From positions 38,602 through 102,601 of the forward strand of contig JASAMV010006469.1 of assembly GCA_030248065.1 (NCBI GenBank): a stretch of 64,000 nucleotides of DNA. The letters run 5' to 3'. Positions 12,939 through 24,484 of the stretch are shown here, in pieces. The notes beneath the pieces are model-generated. The model was given only the letters and a program-made list of their open reading frames with translations, ran no database searches and was not told the DNA's origin. The DNA comes from Rhynchonema sp. JSB1_4. Its lineage: Eukaryota; Nematoda; Chromadorea; Monhysterida; Xyalidae. Position numbers and translations under genes: made by a program. Within the stretch, counting starts at the first letter, position 1; the number at the start of each line of letters is the position of its first letter.

Positions 12939-14906
12939 GCGTCTGTGTGCACTGCCACAATGCGCACTATCTGAAATTTATGTTTGGGGCACCACTTGGA
13001 TTTGAATTTCTTTAAGTTATTTGTGGAGGAATCCAGCAGTAATCTTCAGCATTAGTGTCACTCTTGTTATCATGCCTATTGAATTCAAATATTTTTACGT
13101 GTTTTTCACACAGTTCAATCATATATGTATACCTCACTACGAAGGGATCTGTCAATGAAAATTTGAGTGACACCACTTTGCTTGTCAACACGACTACAAC
13201 TGCGACCGGGGGCATGACTAAGGCATGCGGCACCGACGGGAACCGCTTAATCAGCCACCAAAGCCGTTGCCTTGGATACCAATTGCAAAAATGGCAGTCT
13301 TGTCTGTCACTTGGAAAACATGTTATTGGCACATGTATAATCACGACGAAAACGAAGGAAAGTAAAGGCTTGATGTCTCTCAAAGCCGTGGTGTGATGAG
13401 TAATATATGGAAATGAATAGAAATCAATCAAACAAAAGAAATTTACTGAAAATGAGCACTTTGTGTTGCTGTATATCAAAATCAGGAAAAATATTGTTGG
13501 ATTTCAGAAGAAAAACTTATGTCAATAAATCACCAACCTGAATAAGTTGGTATATGGTGTCGTACAGTCACTTCACTGTTGCGTGGGCGGGTGGTTGTTG
13601 CCTCAGGTCAGCACGATGTGTGAGTTACATAATAAAGATGGTTATAAAAGTTTTCAAATAAAACCATATCGCGCATACCGTACCACATAGCGTCAGGCCA
13701 TGGGTGTAACGCCGCTTAGTGCATTAGATCAGGTGAATAAAGGGGATTGATACGCTGGAAAGTACAGCTTCGGTCCGATTTTGGTCAATATTGAATAAAA
13801 TCCCACCCAAATTCCAAACTGACTGCGCGCTGGCGTGTGCGTGCGCGGAAGCGCGTTTTGTTTCCCGTTTGATGCGCGTATGAGAGGTTTTCACCTCACT
13901 TATAACAATTTATAGAACGTACATATGACAGATCACATTTGGTACTTTGTTGTAAAACTGTAACAGTTACAGTATTGTGCCACCCTATGGATATGATATT
14001 ATTTGCACTGCCGCACGCGCAAACGTGGAGTGAGACTAATATGCACGCAACACACTCACTCATTTCACGCGTCACTTTGAATATGGAAATTTCAGAATCA
14101 ACAAAAATGGCCGCCGCGCCGCGAATTGTAAATATGGAAAACTTTCACAATAAAGAGTAGTAACTTTGAGGCGCCACCTGGAGTATATGATCCCGTATTG
14201 CGTAAAAGGGCTGTCGTTTTCACATTTTGTGCTTTGTTGTCTATTTACACAAGGATAAATACCCGAAAAACATTAATATTCGTGACGTGGCGGTTCTCGT
14301 GTGGTCCGCGGAAATAAAAATGGAAACAAAGAACGCTTGTCAGTCAACGACAGGAAAGGGTTTAGGGAAACTTCGTCGGCAAGCGTTGAAAAATATTGTG
14401 CTACGGTTCAGTCCTGGGGCACAGGTTCAGGCCCGGCCATTCAGGCCCGACCGATTCAGGCCCGGCTGGAGCCTAAGCATAAGACAATAAATGGGTCAAA
14501 TATGTGGGGTCTGAATTGGCCGGGCCTAAAAACTTCGGGCTTGAAAAGTTGAAAAATGATTCAACCATGGGGAATAAATTACGCCATCGCAATTCTCAGT
14601 TTTCGGGCTACTATGTACGAGCAGCTCGGGTGCACATGTACAGTAAGTATACTAAACACACCTTGTGGCTCTACAAACATCAATCTAATGTATGTACATA
14701 CATAGATGAATCCAAGTGCATACTGTAGCATGCTGGGTCATGGCCACTCTGAACCGCGGTGGACTTGGACTTCAGGAAGCTTCAGCGTGCAGATACTTTG
14801 TAGCTCGTTTCGAGCAGGCTTAGGATCAGGAGCCAACGGAGCTGTTGTCAGTAACATATCACGAATAACAATCACGAATCACGATGTGTTTCTTAGACTT
14901 TAAACC

Positions 14907-15188
14907 ATGCAAGCAACTATGCAAGCGCATGCTGTATCCACGTCATTCTGCCATACTCATATGAACGGTGGCCGGATAGGCTATGTGACGTGTGAAGTGT
15001 ACCCCAACACCAAAGTACCAGTCAAGTGCCAGCTTGAATCTCACGCTAGAATTCACACGAGACGTAAGCAAAAGGAAACGCATGGATTGGACTGGACTGT
15101 TACCTTGGGTGCACCAGGTAAGAACACAGGTAGACGACTGAACTGGCATTGGGTACACGCACACGAATTGGACAAGCAAGGTGTTTGA
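14907..15188 (+). CDS. Hypothetical ORF, right-arm counterpart of 1765-2046
   Basis: The 93-codon ORF is open along its full length, with only small differences from the left-arm copy. It has the same partial C2H2-like motif near residue 40. The same caution applies: nothing shows that it is expressed. Confidence 0.2.
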   Translation: MQATMQAHAVSTSFCHTHMNGGRIGYVTCEVYPNTKVPVKCQLESHARIHTRRKQKETHGLDWTVTLGAPGKNTGRRLNWHWVHAHELDKQGV

Positions 15189-16196
15189 CCATTCCGTGCT
15201 TTAATTTTGGGAAACGTGAGTGAACAACATAGCAAAACTTTAGGACTGTAACCCAAGAACCTGCAAAACTGACCTGACATATAAAGGGACGTTTTTGATT
15301 TCAGAAATCACACGGAAACGCATGTCACTTGCCTCATAATCGGTGTCGGTGTGTGCTTGGTTCTTGTTCATAGTGTGCATATAAGTGTGCCTCTAAATTA
15401 TCGCCGCCAAGTGAAACGGCCCAAGGGGCGATGATGACACAGTAAGTAGCCCTTCACGCCCAAGCTACCGAAAGTCACGCAGTCCCAGTAATCAAAGCCA
15501 CACACCGTGCTTGTGTGGTGGATCGTGGATGAAGGGAAAAGCGGAGCTGGACGGGGCAGCATTGCGGGAAACCCTAAGACTTTTGTTGGGGAAATGTCCC
15601 ACTCCTCCAAAATTAAATTTCGATTTTTTATAGAATGCACGGATTGGCTCAGGGTTTGGCCTAAGCCTTAGCCTAAGCCTAATAGAGCCTGAGCCCAATT
15701 TTCTAGCAAAGTATCTTTCACTGAAAATCAATATGAACCTGTTTAGCAGCGGCCGTTGATGATGTGGAACCTTGTCCGGTGCGCTGACGTTGAGGCGGCT
15801 TCATTTTTGCTTTTGATATCGTCCGGTGAATCTGAATAAAGCAAACTAATATTAATAGGAAGGACACAGTCTGTTTCGGTCTTAGCCTAAGCGCGAGATA
15901 GAGAAAAGTCAAGTTTCAGGCGTCTTAGGATTTCAAAGGTCCTCCACCAAAAGTCTCTGGGTTTCCCAAAAGGCGTCATGGCGGGAAACATTACGAGGTG
16001 CAGAGCACGTGTACCGCAGAGCAGGGTAGTACCTGGGGGCGAGGGTGGGGGGTCCCCAAATTCATCTATCTATCGTCAACACTTTTTGGCAAATCTTAGT
16101 ATTTTTGACACAAAAATCCCTACTTTTTCAGTAAAATAAGTCACTTCAGAAGCTGGCCCTGGTCACTTCACACCGGCCCGGCCCGACCCTCCAAAT

Positions 16197-17059
16197 CAGA
16201 GATCGGAAACGGGCTGGCCCGGCCCGGCCCGGCCCGACCGGGCCGGGCCTTGCCGCGATTTTGGAGTTGATCAACCGGGCCGGGCCGGGCCGGGCCGGAG
16301 ATTTGGGGGGACCGGTCCGGCCCGGTCGGTATGCCTAAATTTGAACGAAATTACCATTTTTTGAACCAAAATTTTCAAAATTTTTGCGCTTCGCGCAATA
16401 ACATTTCCTAGTTCTTGATCTTTTCAGTCATCGTTTTGAAGAAAGAAGCAGTAGCTACCCATACCCAGGCCTTTGCTTTGCAGCAATCAACCTACTCGTA
16501 CTGCACCACCAAAAAAGCCTGCCTGCAATCAACCTACCTACTGTAGTACCGACCGGCCGAGCTGGGGGCAGTCGTCCGGGAACAAAATTTTATGTCTACA
16601 TATTGATGAGAATGTACTCTTAAGCGCTAATTTAGCGCGTCACGCGCGATTTTTCGCCTATATGGAGTGAAAAATACCGATTTTAAACCATTTTGAGCCA
16701 AAAATTATGCCATACCTACTACACTACTGTACCAACCGGGGCGGCGACTTACGTACTGCATCAGGATGGCGCGTCAATCTACCTACCTACCTACCTACCC
16801 TTCCCTCCAGCTGTACCAACCAGTGAAAACAAGTATTCTGCAGAAAATTTTCGAATTTTTTTCAGCTTTTTGGACTTTTTTAGTTTTCAGCCCTTGAAAA
16901 TTGGCTGACCGGGCCGGGCCGGGCCGGGCCGACCTCAAGCCAAAACGGGCCGGGCCGGGCCGACCTGCAGCCCTCCACCGGGCCGGGCCGGGCCGGGCCG
17001 GACTTTTCGCCGACCGGGCCGGGCCGGGCCGACTTTACCCGGCCCGTTTCCGATCTCTG
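16197..17059. mobile_element. Non-autonomous hAT-type element, GGGCC-rich (right arm only)
   Basis: The ends are inverted repeats starting CAGAGATCGGAAACGGG, flanked by an exact 8-bp direct repeat CTCCAAAT (16189-16196 and 17060-17067). The CAG...CTG ends and 8-bp target duplication are typical of hAT transposons. The left arm has the empty site near 765-775. Both ends of the interior are arrays of GGGCC/CCCGG units; no transposase is present. Confidence 0.85.
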
Positions 17060-17260
17060 CTCCAAATCTCCGGCCCGGCCCGGCCCGGCCCAAAGCCAAA
17101 AGCCCAAAAAACGCGGCCCGGCTCGGCCCGGCCCGAGGTCGGGCCGGCCCGATTGCAACCTCTGGTACAGTATCTCAGTGTTGGGGGATGGGGGGGGGTT
17201 TGGGGAGGGGTAGCCCCCCCGCCCCAGTACACTACAGTGGGTACTCCTCGCCTGGTACAG

Positions 17261-17427
17261 TACCGTAAAAACCTAAATACAAGGGGGGGCTCTATTAATT
17301 CACTGACCCCATTTTCAAAAAATTATTTTCGTTTCTCAGCGAGAGCGTTCCAAATCCGGTGTTATTTTCGATCGATATTCCGAGGGGGCTCTATTCCGGG
17401 GGGGGCTCTATTTAGGTTTTTACGGTA
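17261..17427. mobile_element. Tc1/mariner-type MITE, right-arm copy
   Basis: This is the inverted counterpart of 402-574, with the same TACCGTAAAAACC terminal inverted repeats and TA ends. Both arms hold it at the same place, so it was present before the arms duplicated. Confidence 0.7.
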
Positions 17428-17855
17428 GGTCACCCCCCCCCCCCCGATGTTTGGCATGATGGTATTCATATACAGTAGGTATCCCCCCCCGATTTCGCGG
17501 CATTTTCTCAGGCTTCGTTTCTTTTTGTCTCGGATTTTGTGACTCATCGACCGGCCGGGCCGAAGTTTTGGGATGGGTCAAATTTTCGACCTCAAAACAT
17601 GATTTTTCTTCAAATTTGGGTCTCCCCCTTCCCCCCGCCCGGATAAGGTAAAATATGTCTGTTCTCCCTCCCTGCGCAAAAAGTGGGGTACCGCCTATTC
17701 CCCCACCGGACCGGGAACTACCCTGCCCCCTCCGGACCAGGAACTAGGCTCGTCGTACATGTGCATGAAAGTGTTTTTTGTTTTTTTGCCAGATTGGTGT
17801 TTCGATCACGTCCCCACGCGCAAGATCGAAACGGAGTACAACGAAAACACAAAAA

Positions 17856-20791
17856 ATGGAGATGACCAACGAAATGAAAATGCAGCTTTACGAGAATGGA
17901 GCTTTCCTTGTGCGTTTGTTTCCCATCCCAGTTTGTTGTGCTGATATTTTCGCAGCCCGCCTCTGACTTTCGAAAATGACCGAAAGACACTGAGAGACAG
18001 AACGGAAACCAGTGGTGTCGTTGGGGGGACCCCTTAGTATCAGTATCCGAGATTTTTTATTTTGGGAGGCAACCCCCCCCTGGTATCTGAGATTTTTTAT
18101 TTTGGGTATCCGGTATCCGCAAATTTTGGATTTTGGGTATCCGGTATCTTGACTTTTTGATTTCCCAACGACACCACTGACGGAAACCAACCAGGATACC
18201 GGACAGGAATAGAACGCAATTAAAAAATAACGACTCGATACTGTCTTGCTGCTGCGGTTTGCGTCAATTCCCGGCCGCTTACCCGTCGAAGTGGTTGGGA
18301 AGTGAAAGTCTCCGAACGCAAAATACATACAAAGCCTCGTAAAAACGCGCGGTAGGGCGTATGATTTCGCGACTCGGTGTATTTCAGATTTTCTTGGAAT
18401 TCCCGGAAGGCGCTGAGTTCGGTATTGATTTCATGTCGTGGACGGTTGGGCCAAAGTTCAAGGGACTGAAAATGATTCCGCCCGGACTGCATTTTGTGTA
18501 CTTCAGGTGTGGTTCTTTGATATCTCCGTTCCATAGTTTTTTAGACACTTTTTAGGTGCAATTTGCACCTAAAAAATCAGAATTGCACCTAAAAATTCAG
18601 GGCAAGCTTGCACCTAACATTTTGAGCCCTTATTTCCTTAATTTAGCATTTATACAGCATCTTTTAAACCTGGCCCGCCACTATTGATATTTGAAAATTT
18701 TGGACTGTTTTTATGATCTATTACTGTTGCCGACATCGAGACGAACAAGGTTTATATACGTGACTTTTCCATTAAGTGCCGATTTAATGCCGAAATTAAT
18801 CCATAAACACCGGTTCACGGGAACAAAATTCCAAAAAAATAGATACCAGGGGTCCTGTGATCGACCATAAATGATGGTATATTTTCACAGCTGCCAATCG
18901 GCGCCCGGGGCCGGTGATCACGCGCCTCGAATTGGATTTTTCCACAATTTTCACTCGGGCGAAATTCTCGTTCGTAAATGGGACAAGAAAATGGAAGATC
19001 TGTTGCCCGAAGATTCCGTTGGCACTGAAGAGGTTGGGCTATTTATATTTGTTTTGTTTTCTTTCGGCCCACCTGGCACATTTTGCGTGAATTAAAGCAA
19101 CGCTTTTCAGATTGAGAGGCTGCGCGCGAATCTAAAAGCTTTGGACAGCTCGCTTGGGCCATATCCATTTGAAACGTACAAGAAGTGGTATTCGCTTGCC
19201 GGCCACATCACGACGGACTTAGGTTAAAGGCGCTTTCGTTCTTATTTTTTCGACTTCTAGTTTCGTAAGTCTGGCGCAATGACACCAACAAAAATACAAA
19301 ATTAAAAACTGTTTAAAAAACAATTTTATTACTGCAGCGCATGAATTATCGCCCGAGTGCGGTCGCATATCGACGCAATGCGAACTGGTCACACAAGAAC
19401 AACTGGTGGGTGGTGCGAATTCGAATCGCGTTGATAGACAACATCCCGTTCGCATGCGATTCACGGATGCGCAGGTTTGGGTTTTTGGTATTTTTTTGTG
19501 TTTTTGCTCACTCTCGCTTTCTTTCGTGCGTTGCAGTTCCTGCCTCTGGGAGTGCAAGACATGGGTTCGTTTTTCCACGTCGGATTCCTGGAAATTAATG
19601 TTGTTGTAGATATTGCACGATTTATGCCAATTTTGCGCTGTGAAGGCGCTAATTTTGCGGCCATGTTTTGTATATTTAGACAGGCGCAAACGCAACCCTT
19701 TAGCCTTCTTGGTTGACCCAGAAGTACGCCTTGCGTTTAGGTGGTGGATGCACTCAAAAGAATGCCTTGGTTCCACCTGACCACTACACTTGTTAACCGC
19801 GCCCATAGTGTTTTATTCTAAGTTTTTTAACATGATGCGCTACGTTTATTGTGCTCAGGGACTGCCAATCATGAAAGTGGCGCCCGGGTCGCAACTTCGT
19901 TTCCACGTCATTCCACTGAATCGAGTGCCATCCGGATGCCAAGGCTCGGACGTGACCAAACATTCATTGGATGCAACCAATCAGCTACGACGATTTGCGC
20001 AATCGGCGTATCCGGGCTCAGACAAGGAGTCGACCATGCGAATACTCGGCGAACTGCAGTTCGCGTTTGTCGTCTTTTTGGTCGGACAGGTGCGGCGTTT
20101 GTGTCTTTGTCAGTGTGTATTGTTTACTCTTTGTTGTCGGAGTCGGGGAAATCAGGCAATTCCATAAATCGAAGCTTATCAGTCACGCAGGCGTAAATGG
20201 AGAAAAAGCTCGTAGAAATCAATCGCGATTGAATGAAAAGCTTCGTGACGTCAACTAACTCAACAAACGGCGTCTTGAGCCTATTGCGTGTACGATGGTT
20301 GGCGTGGTTTTGATCACAAAGGTGTTACCGCTTGGTAATCGGATCTAATACGATTGATCACTTCAACAGAATCGGAACGGAATTGGGCCGACCTGAATGA
20401 TATGATTGGTCTGGGCAGTGGGGACACCCGATCACCAAACTTGGCCAAGGTTACTAATTGTTGTTTTAATCTTTGCCAGGTCTACGCTGGTTTCGACCAA
20501 TGGAAGCAACTGGTGCATCTGTTGTGTTCGTGCGTGGATGCACTACGCACCGACACCGACCTGTACATGCAGCTGTTGATGGTGCTACATTTCCAGTTGA
20601 AAGAGTGTCCGCGCGACTTTTTCGTCGACATTGTCACCAGGGACAATTTCCTGACCGAAAGTCTGGGCAATCTATTTGCAAATCTCGAAACGACCACAGG
20701 AGTTGACGGCGCACTTTTGGAAAAGGCGCGAAAATTCAAACTCTATCTCACAAGACATTTTAAATGGCATTTTGAGGCCGTCAATGAGTGA
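17856..20791 (+). CDS. AAR2: AAR2 splicing-factor homologue
   Basis: AAR2 is the U5 snRNP assembly factor that binds Prp8 in the cytoplasm before BRR2 replaces it. Exons recognised: 17856-17909, 18388-18506, 18891-19032, 19111-19222, 19338-19474, an uncertain exon or exons in 19537-19850, 19859-20089 and 20480-20791. Family signatures are visible: FPEGAEFGIDFMSWTVGPKF and GLKMIPPGLHF in exon 2, RIGFFHNF in exon 3, LGPYPFETYKKW in exon 4, VTKHSLDATNQLR and GELQFAFVVFLVGQVY across the last junction, and DFFVDIVTRDNFL near the C-terminus. The start is chosen at 17856 because the reading through exon 1 (YENGAFL) joins exon 2 in phase. Intron 1 holds a hAT-type MITE. The piece between exon 5 and the 19859 exon is not resolved. 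Confidence 0.93.
18010..18179. mobile_element. hAT-type MITE in AAR2 intron 1
   Basis: A 170-bp element bounded by inverted repeats CAGTGGTGTCGTTGGG, flanked by the 8-bp direct repeat ACGGAAAC (18002-18009 and 18180-18187). The interior consists of repeated words like gtatccg and attttttattttggg, with no ORF. Confidence 0.85.
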
Positions 20792-20953
20792 TACTTGCAT
20801 AGTTGTCTTCATTCGTGAAAGAACGGTTGTTTATGGAGATTCAAATATCGTGCAACCTAAACAAAATAATGATAATCAATTCAATAATATGACAAAAGTG
20901 ATGGGTATTGCAAGATTGGTATAAAACTTGTGATCGGGTCGTATCAACCTTGA

Positions 20954-20985
20954 TCACGTGACTTTTCTTGGTAGAAGTCACGTGA
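20954..20985. promoter_or_regulatory. Perfect inverted repeat with two CACGTG boxes
   Basis: TCACGTGACTT and its exact complement are separated by 10 bp, between the 3' ends of AAR2 and the convergent CaaX-protein gene. CACGTG is the core E-box of bHLH-ZIP factors, but the position downstream of both genes makes a hairpin or small repeat remnant equally likely. Confidence 0.35.
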
Positions 20986-21064
20986 CAAAGATCGATCCCT
21001 CTTCAGCATCAGCTTTGACAATACGACCGCGATATAATAACACTCACGCTGAAGCGACGTCTTT

Positions 21065-22972
21065 TCACTGCAAAACACATCCACCTTTCTTTTCTTCCGG
21101 AGGCTTGTCCTTGTCATCTGCTTTCGTCTCGGTCTTCTTTTTTTCGTCTGTCTTTTGCTCTGGTTTCGGTTCGGCTTCCGTTTTTTCCTCTGCTGGTTTG
21201 TCCGTCGTCGCGTCTTTTGCTGGTTTGTCTTCGGTGGTTTTCGGTTGTTCAGTTGCTGCTTTTTTCTTCTTTGTTGTTGTTTCTTGTTTGACCGGTGCCT
21301 GTTGCTTCTGTTGCGCCGCCAGCTTCTCTTGTTTTCGTTTCTCTATCTGGGACGTATCCGACAGGTCCGGTTTCCTTGTATTGTATCCCCACGATCGAGA
21401 CGTGCTTGTGTGCAGACCGGAATTGCTGTAACCTGCACGCGGGTGGGGGAAGTTGGAATGTTGAGGCGTATTTGGATGCGAAAGGTGATATTAGACAGAC
21501 CCTTCTTGTTGGTTGATCCCTGATTGGGTACGAGCATCAGCACGACTGGTGATTGGCCGCCCCCAGCCACGTGCACGCCGGTGTGCGCTCCTGTGCAATG
21601 ATGGAGTCGAGTTGGAGAACAGTTACTCAGAATGACGTACATCCAGTCATCTGGTGCCTTCAAACACTGATGATGATCTGGTGCACCGGATCCCTTGCAC
21701 AGCAAGGATATGTATGACAATGGCCAGAACTAGGGTTCAAATGAGATCCCGATGCCGAAGCTTGGAATCTCGAGTTTGGGACCCGATCCCTAAAGTTTCA
21801 AAATAAATCTCGACGCCGGTGTCGACCGCTTAACGCGATCCCGAAATTTTTCGAGCATGATTAAAAATAATTACTTAGATCCCGATCCCAAACTTTTGGC
21901 CAGAAAATTTATCGACTTAGTACTGAGGATCGGAAGGTATCGGGTATCGGTACCCAAAAAGTATGGGGTATCGGCATGTTTTTTAACGATATTACACTCT
22001 TCTCAAAATCAGCTCTGCAGATATTCATTGTTTTATGAACAGAAAAATTTTAAAATGTACGTGGGAGCTGTTTTCATGTTGCATGACACAACACCAGAGC
22101 ACGATTTTTATGAAAAAACTGTTGCGCGCAGTACTCAATATAGCTGTCTCAAAAAATCCCGCGCGACGTTTGTCAAAAATTGCATTTTGCTATAAAAACA
22201 GTATTTTATCGGTATTTTGGCACTATCGGGTCATTTTCGAATTATCTGTTAGGGCGCCCTTAGTCACAGTGGAAAATGGAAATGGAAATGCAAAAGATAA
22301 TCTATGTCCAAGTTTTCCATTTCCAATATGACTAAGGGCATACTGGAAAATGGAAATGAAATAAAACATTTACTGAAAAACATGTTCTGTTCCACTCAGT
22401 TCTCGGCCGCTGATTGGTCAAATTTCACACAGAAAATGTTTTGTTTCATTTCCATTTTCCATTTCCAGTATGCCCTTAGTCATATTGGAAATGGAAATGG
22501 AAAACTTGGACATAGAATATTTTTTTGCATTTCCATTTTCCACTATGACTAAGGGCGCCCTTATTGAGTTTTTTTATGTATTACGGGGTATCGGCACTTG
22601 GCAAGTATCGGGTATCGGCACACATACCTCTCGATACCGATCCCTACTTATGTATTAGTACCGATCCCGGTCAATGGGGCGATTTTGTTTGGACCCTAGT
22701 TGAAAGCACTCACCCATCGGTACGCCGGGGTGTTGAGGCTGCAACGGATGGTAGCTACCGCCCATTGGCGCAGGGAATCTAAACGTGCAGCAGTGGTATT
22801 TTCGGAAAGTGATCGGAAGAACATTACAAAATGTAAAAGTCGACGAATTATGTGATACTAACGACATTGCGCCTCCCGGTGGAGCGTTGTGCATGTACCC
22901 TCCACCACTAGCCCCGTATTGTTGCAGATTCGGTTGGGATTGATAGCCGCCGTAAGCTTGCTGTTGGTACAT
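21065..22972 (-). CDS. Unrecognised 239-aa protein with Gln/Gly/Tyr-rich N-terminus, Lys/Glu-rich tail and CaaX-like end
   Basis: Four exons with fully consistent phase: 22972-22863, 22778-22714, 21677-21501 and 21432-21065. The N-terminus (MYQQQAYGGYQSQPNLQQYG, then QPQHPGVPM) is low-complexity. The middle is more globular (LKAPDDWMYVILSN, then VAGGGQSPVVLMLVPNQGS). The tail is a long Lys/Glu/Pro/Thr-rich segment, and the protein ends GGCVLQ, a CaaX-like box that would suit farnesylation and membrane attachment. No family was recognised. Intron 2 contains a nested pair of transposons (21728-22701). A decayed second copy lies at 24485-24850. Prenylation is inference from the last four residues. 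Confidence 0.7.
21728..22701. mobile_element. Composite repeat in intron 2 of the CaaX-protein gene
   Basis: The outer ends are inverted: aactagggttcaaa at 21728 and its near complement ending at 22701. The flanking parts are made of repeated words such as gggtatcggtac and cgatcccg. A foldback element (22251-22561) sits inside. No ORF of note and no clear target duplication were found. Confidence 0.5.
22251..22561. mobile_element. Foldback MITE nested in a larger repeat
   Basis: The two halves are inverted copies of about 140 bp, starting AGGGCGCCCTTAGTCA and ending in the complement. Each half contains a smaller inverted pair of gactaaggg next to runs of tggaaatgg. A short unique centre lies around 22385-22435. 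It is non-coding and could form a long hairpin. Confidence 0.8.
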
Positions 22973-23945
22973 CGGCTCAATTCAACCGTGTTTTGAACAA
23001 GAACGAGCAATAATTAAATTACTTGAAGAGAAAGGCTAAAGATAGTATTGCTGCACATGAGCAAGATTGTTGGCTTGTGTTGATGTTGGGTATTCGCGTC
23101 ACACGGGCCTGTATAAACACATGAGTTTCGTTTTCTGTTGGTTTCCAGTTGGTGTTATTGTTCTACGCGTCAGAGATCCATGGCAACATAGTGTAGGTAT
23201 GTACATACATAGTCAGGTGTCAATGACCCAATACTTTGAGTGCTTCATCGATCTTGGTTTTGTACTTTTAAAAAAACGTGCATGCCGAACCGAACACACA
23301 TTTGGGAAGGTGAAAAGGTTCTGTCACACAACGCGCTTCGCTTCACATCACTGTTTGAAACCATCTTTGTGTGACCTATTGCCTGTTCTCGTTTCCACCT
23401 GCCTGAAGAATGTCAACTGCAGTCGCAGTCAACTAACGAACACCAGTTGGTCCGCAGAACTTTGGCTTTCCAGTGGGCGTGCAAAAGTTCAGTCAGTCAG
23501 GAGAGTCCAATATGTGCCGCAAAGGAAACCTACACGATGCAGGGAACAAAGTTGGCGTTGAGAACACGCACTAGAGGATATGGAGAAAAACACTGGCACG
23601 TGGTATTTATGTACATATTTGCCATGTCACACACGTCCAGCTATGTCTAATTGACATAATGGCTTCTTAATGTTGGATTTACTTGTGTCATGTGAGGTCG
23701 TGGGTAAAGTTCGAGCCAGGATAATCACTTGATTTATTGCGTATTGTTGACCTCGATGGGTCGCTTTCTTCAAAGGCACGTACATATTTCCAGATTTGTT
23801 GATATGTTACAGTAGTAACATCCTGTCACGTCTGATTTTAACATGGGAGCAACATTGTTGTTCATAGGAGTCAACCGAGCCGGACATGAATTCTAAACCG
23901 AACTTTTGTTGAGTTTCTAAAGCCGTCACATCACAGCACTGTTCT

Positions 23946-24200
23946 CAGGTGTGGATCCGTCCATGGTGTTCACAGAGCCGCGTCATCAGCCATGGGTGGG
24001 GTCGAAAATCCCGGAAAAAAATCCCGAAAAAAAAAATCCCGGGATTTTTCGTTTCGGGATTTTTTTTCGGGATTTTTTTTTCGGGATTTTCGACGGCCAC
24101 CTCAGCCATTCACGCAGCCTCAGTCCATCTACACAAATGGATTGAAGCTGTTGCGAAATCATTCGGGCTCTTCTCGTGAGGCTCTTGTCAAGAAATGCAC
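23946..24200 (+). pseudogene. Broken copy of the small secreted-protein last exon
   Basis: It matches 26328-26503, but a 108-bp MITE (23994-24101) is inserted after the words coding for EPRHQP, and a deletion near 24184 removes the LMFQ codons and shifts the frame. The first exon with the signal peptide was not found in this copy. Confidence 0.75.
23994..24101. mobile_element. 108-bp MITE with 8-bp target duplication
   Basis: Near-inverted ends (GGTGGGGTCGAAAATCCCG against GGTGGCCGTCGAAAATCCCG) enclose repeated cgggatttttt words. The exact 8-bp direct repeat TCAGCCAT flanks it (23986-23993, 24102-24109). The intact paralogue at about 26370 shows the empty site. The 8-bp duplication suggests hAT mobilisation. 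Confidence 0.85.
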
Positions 24201-24484
24201 GGAATTCCGATAGAACAGCATTGATAATTTGATTCGCTGTTCTTAGAAAAGCAAACTGCGGCGTTGTATAAGTACATATTTGCGCAATTTTTATGTCCTG
24301 GCGACAAATCGTTCATCGTTCTTATTTTTGTGTCAAATATGCATGTATATTGTACAACTAATGCGTCTAAAATACGATCAAATCTCGAATTTATTTGTGA
24401 AGAGTACATGACAAAAAATATAGGCAAAATGGGTATGTGCATACAATATGCGCGAAAAACGTAGTGGAATGCTGAAGTCGGTTA

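Larger units (their letters stand above)
9226..17832 (-). repeat. Right arm of the giant inverted duplication
   Basis: This is the inverted partner of 1-8152. It carries a copy of exons 1-6 of the PAN-domain membrane-protein gene on the minus strand, plus an 863-bp hAT-type insertion (16197-17059) absent from the left arm. The arm ends at 17832, only 24 bp before the AAR2 start codon, so the duplicated segment reaches into the AAR2 promoter/5' UTR. The region between exon 1 (12938) and the outer end has no supported gene, only repeats and short ORFs. Confidence 0.95.

Noticed and set aside
16880..17428. Long ORFs of 90-175 codons on both strands rich in Gly, Arg, Ala and Pro
   Set aside because: They arise from the GGGCC arrays and MITE sequence, which are open in several frames at once.
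1..17832. Explaining the palindrome as a hairpin-read or chimera artefact
   Set aside because: Arm-specific insertions, one with a target duplication and empty site, and a unique coding spacer make a simple foldback artefact unlikely, though a haplotype misjoin is not excluded.
19219..19806. A 195-codon minus-strand ORF overlapping AAR2
   Set aside because: It covers AAR2 exon 5 antisense and adjacent intron, and has no domain or splice context; AAR2 homology on the other strand is decisive.
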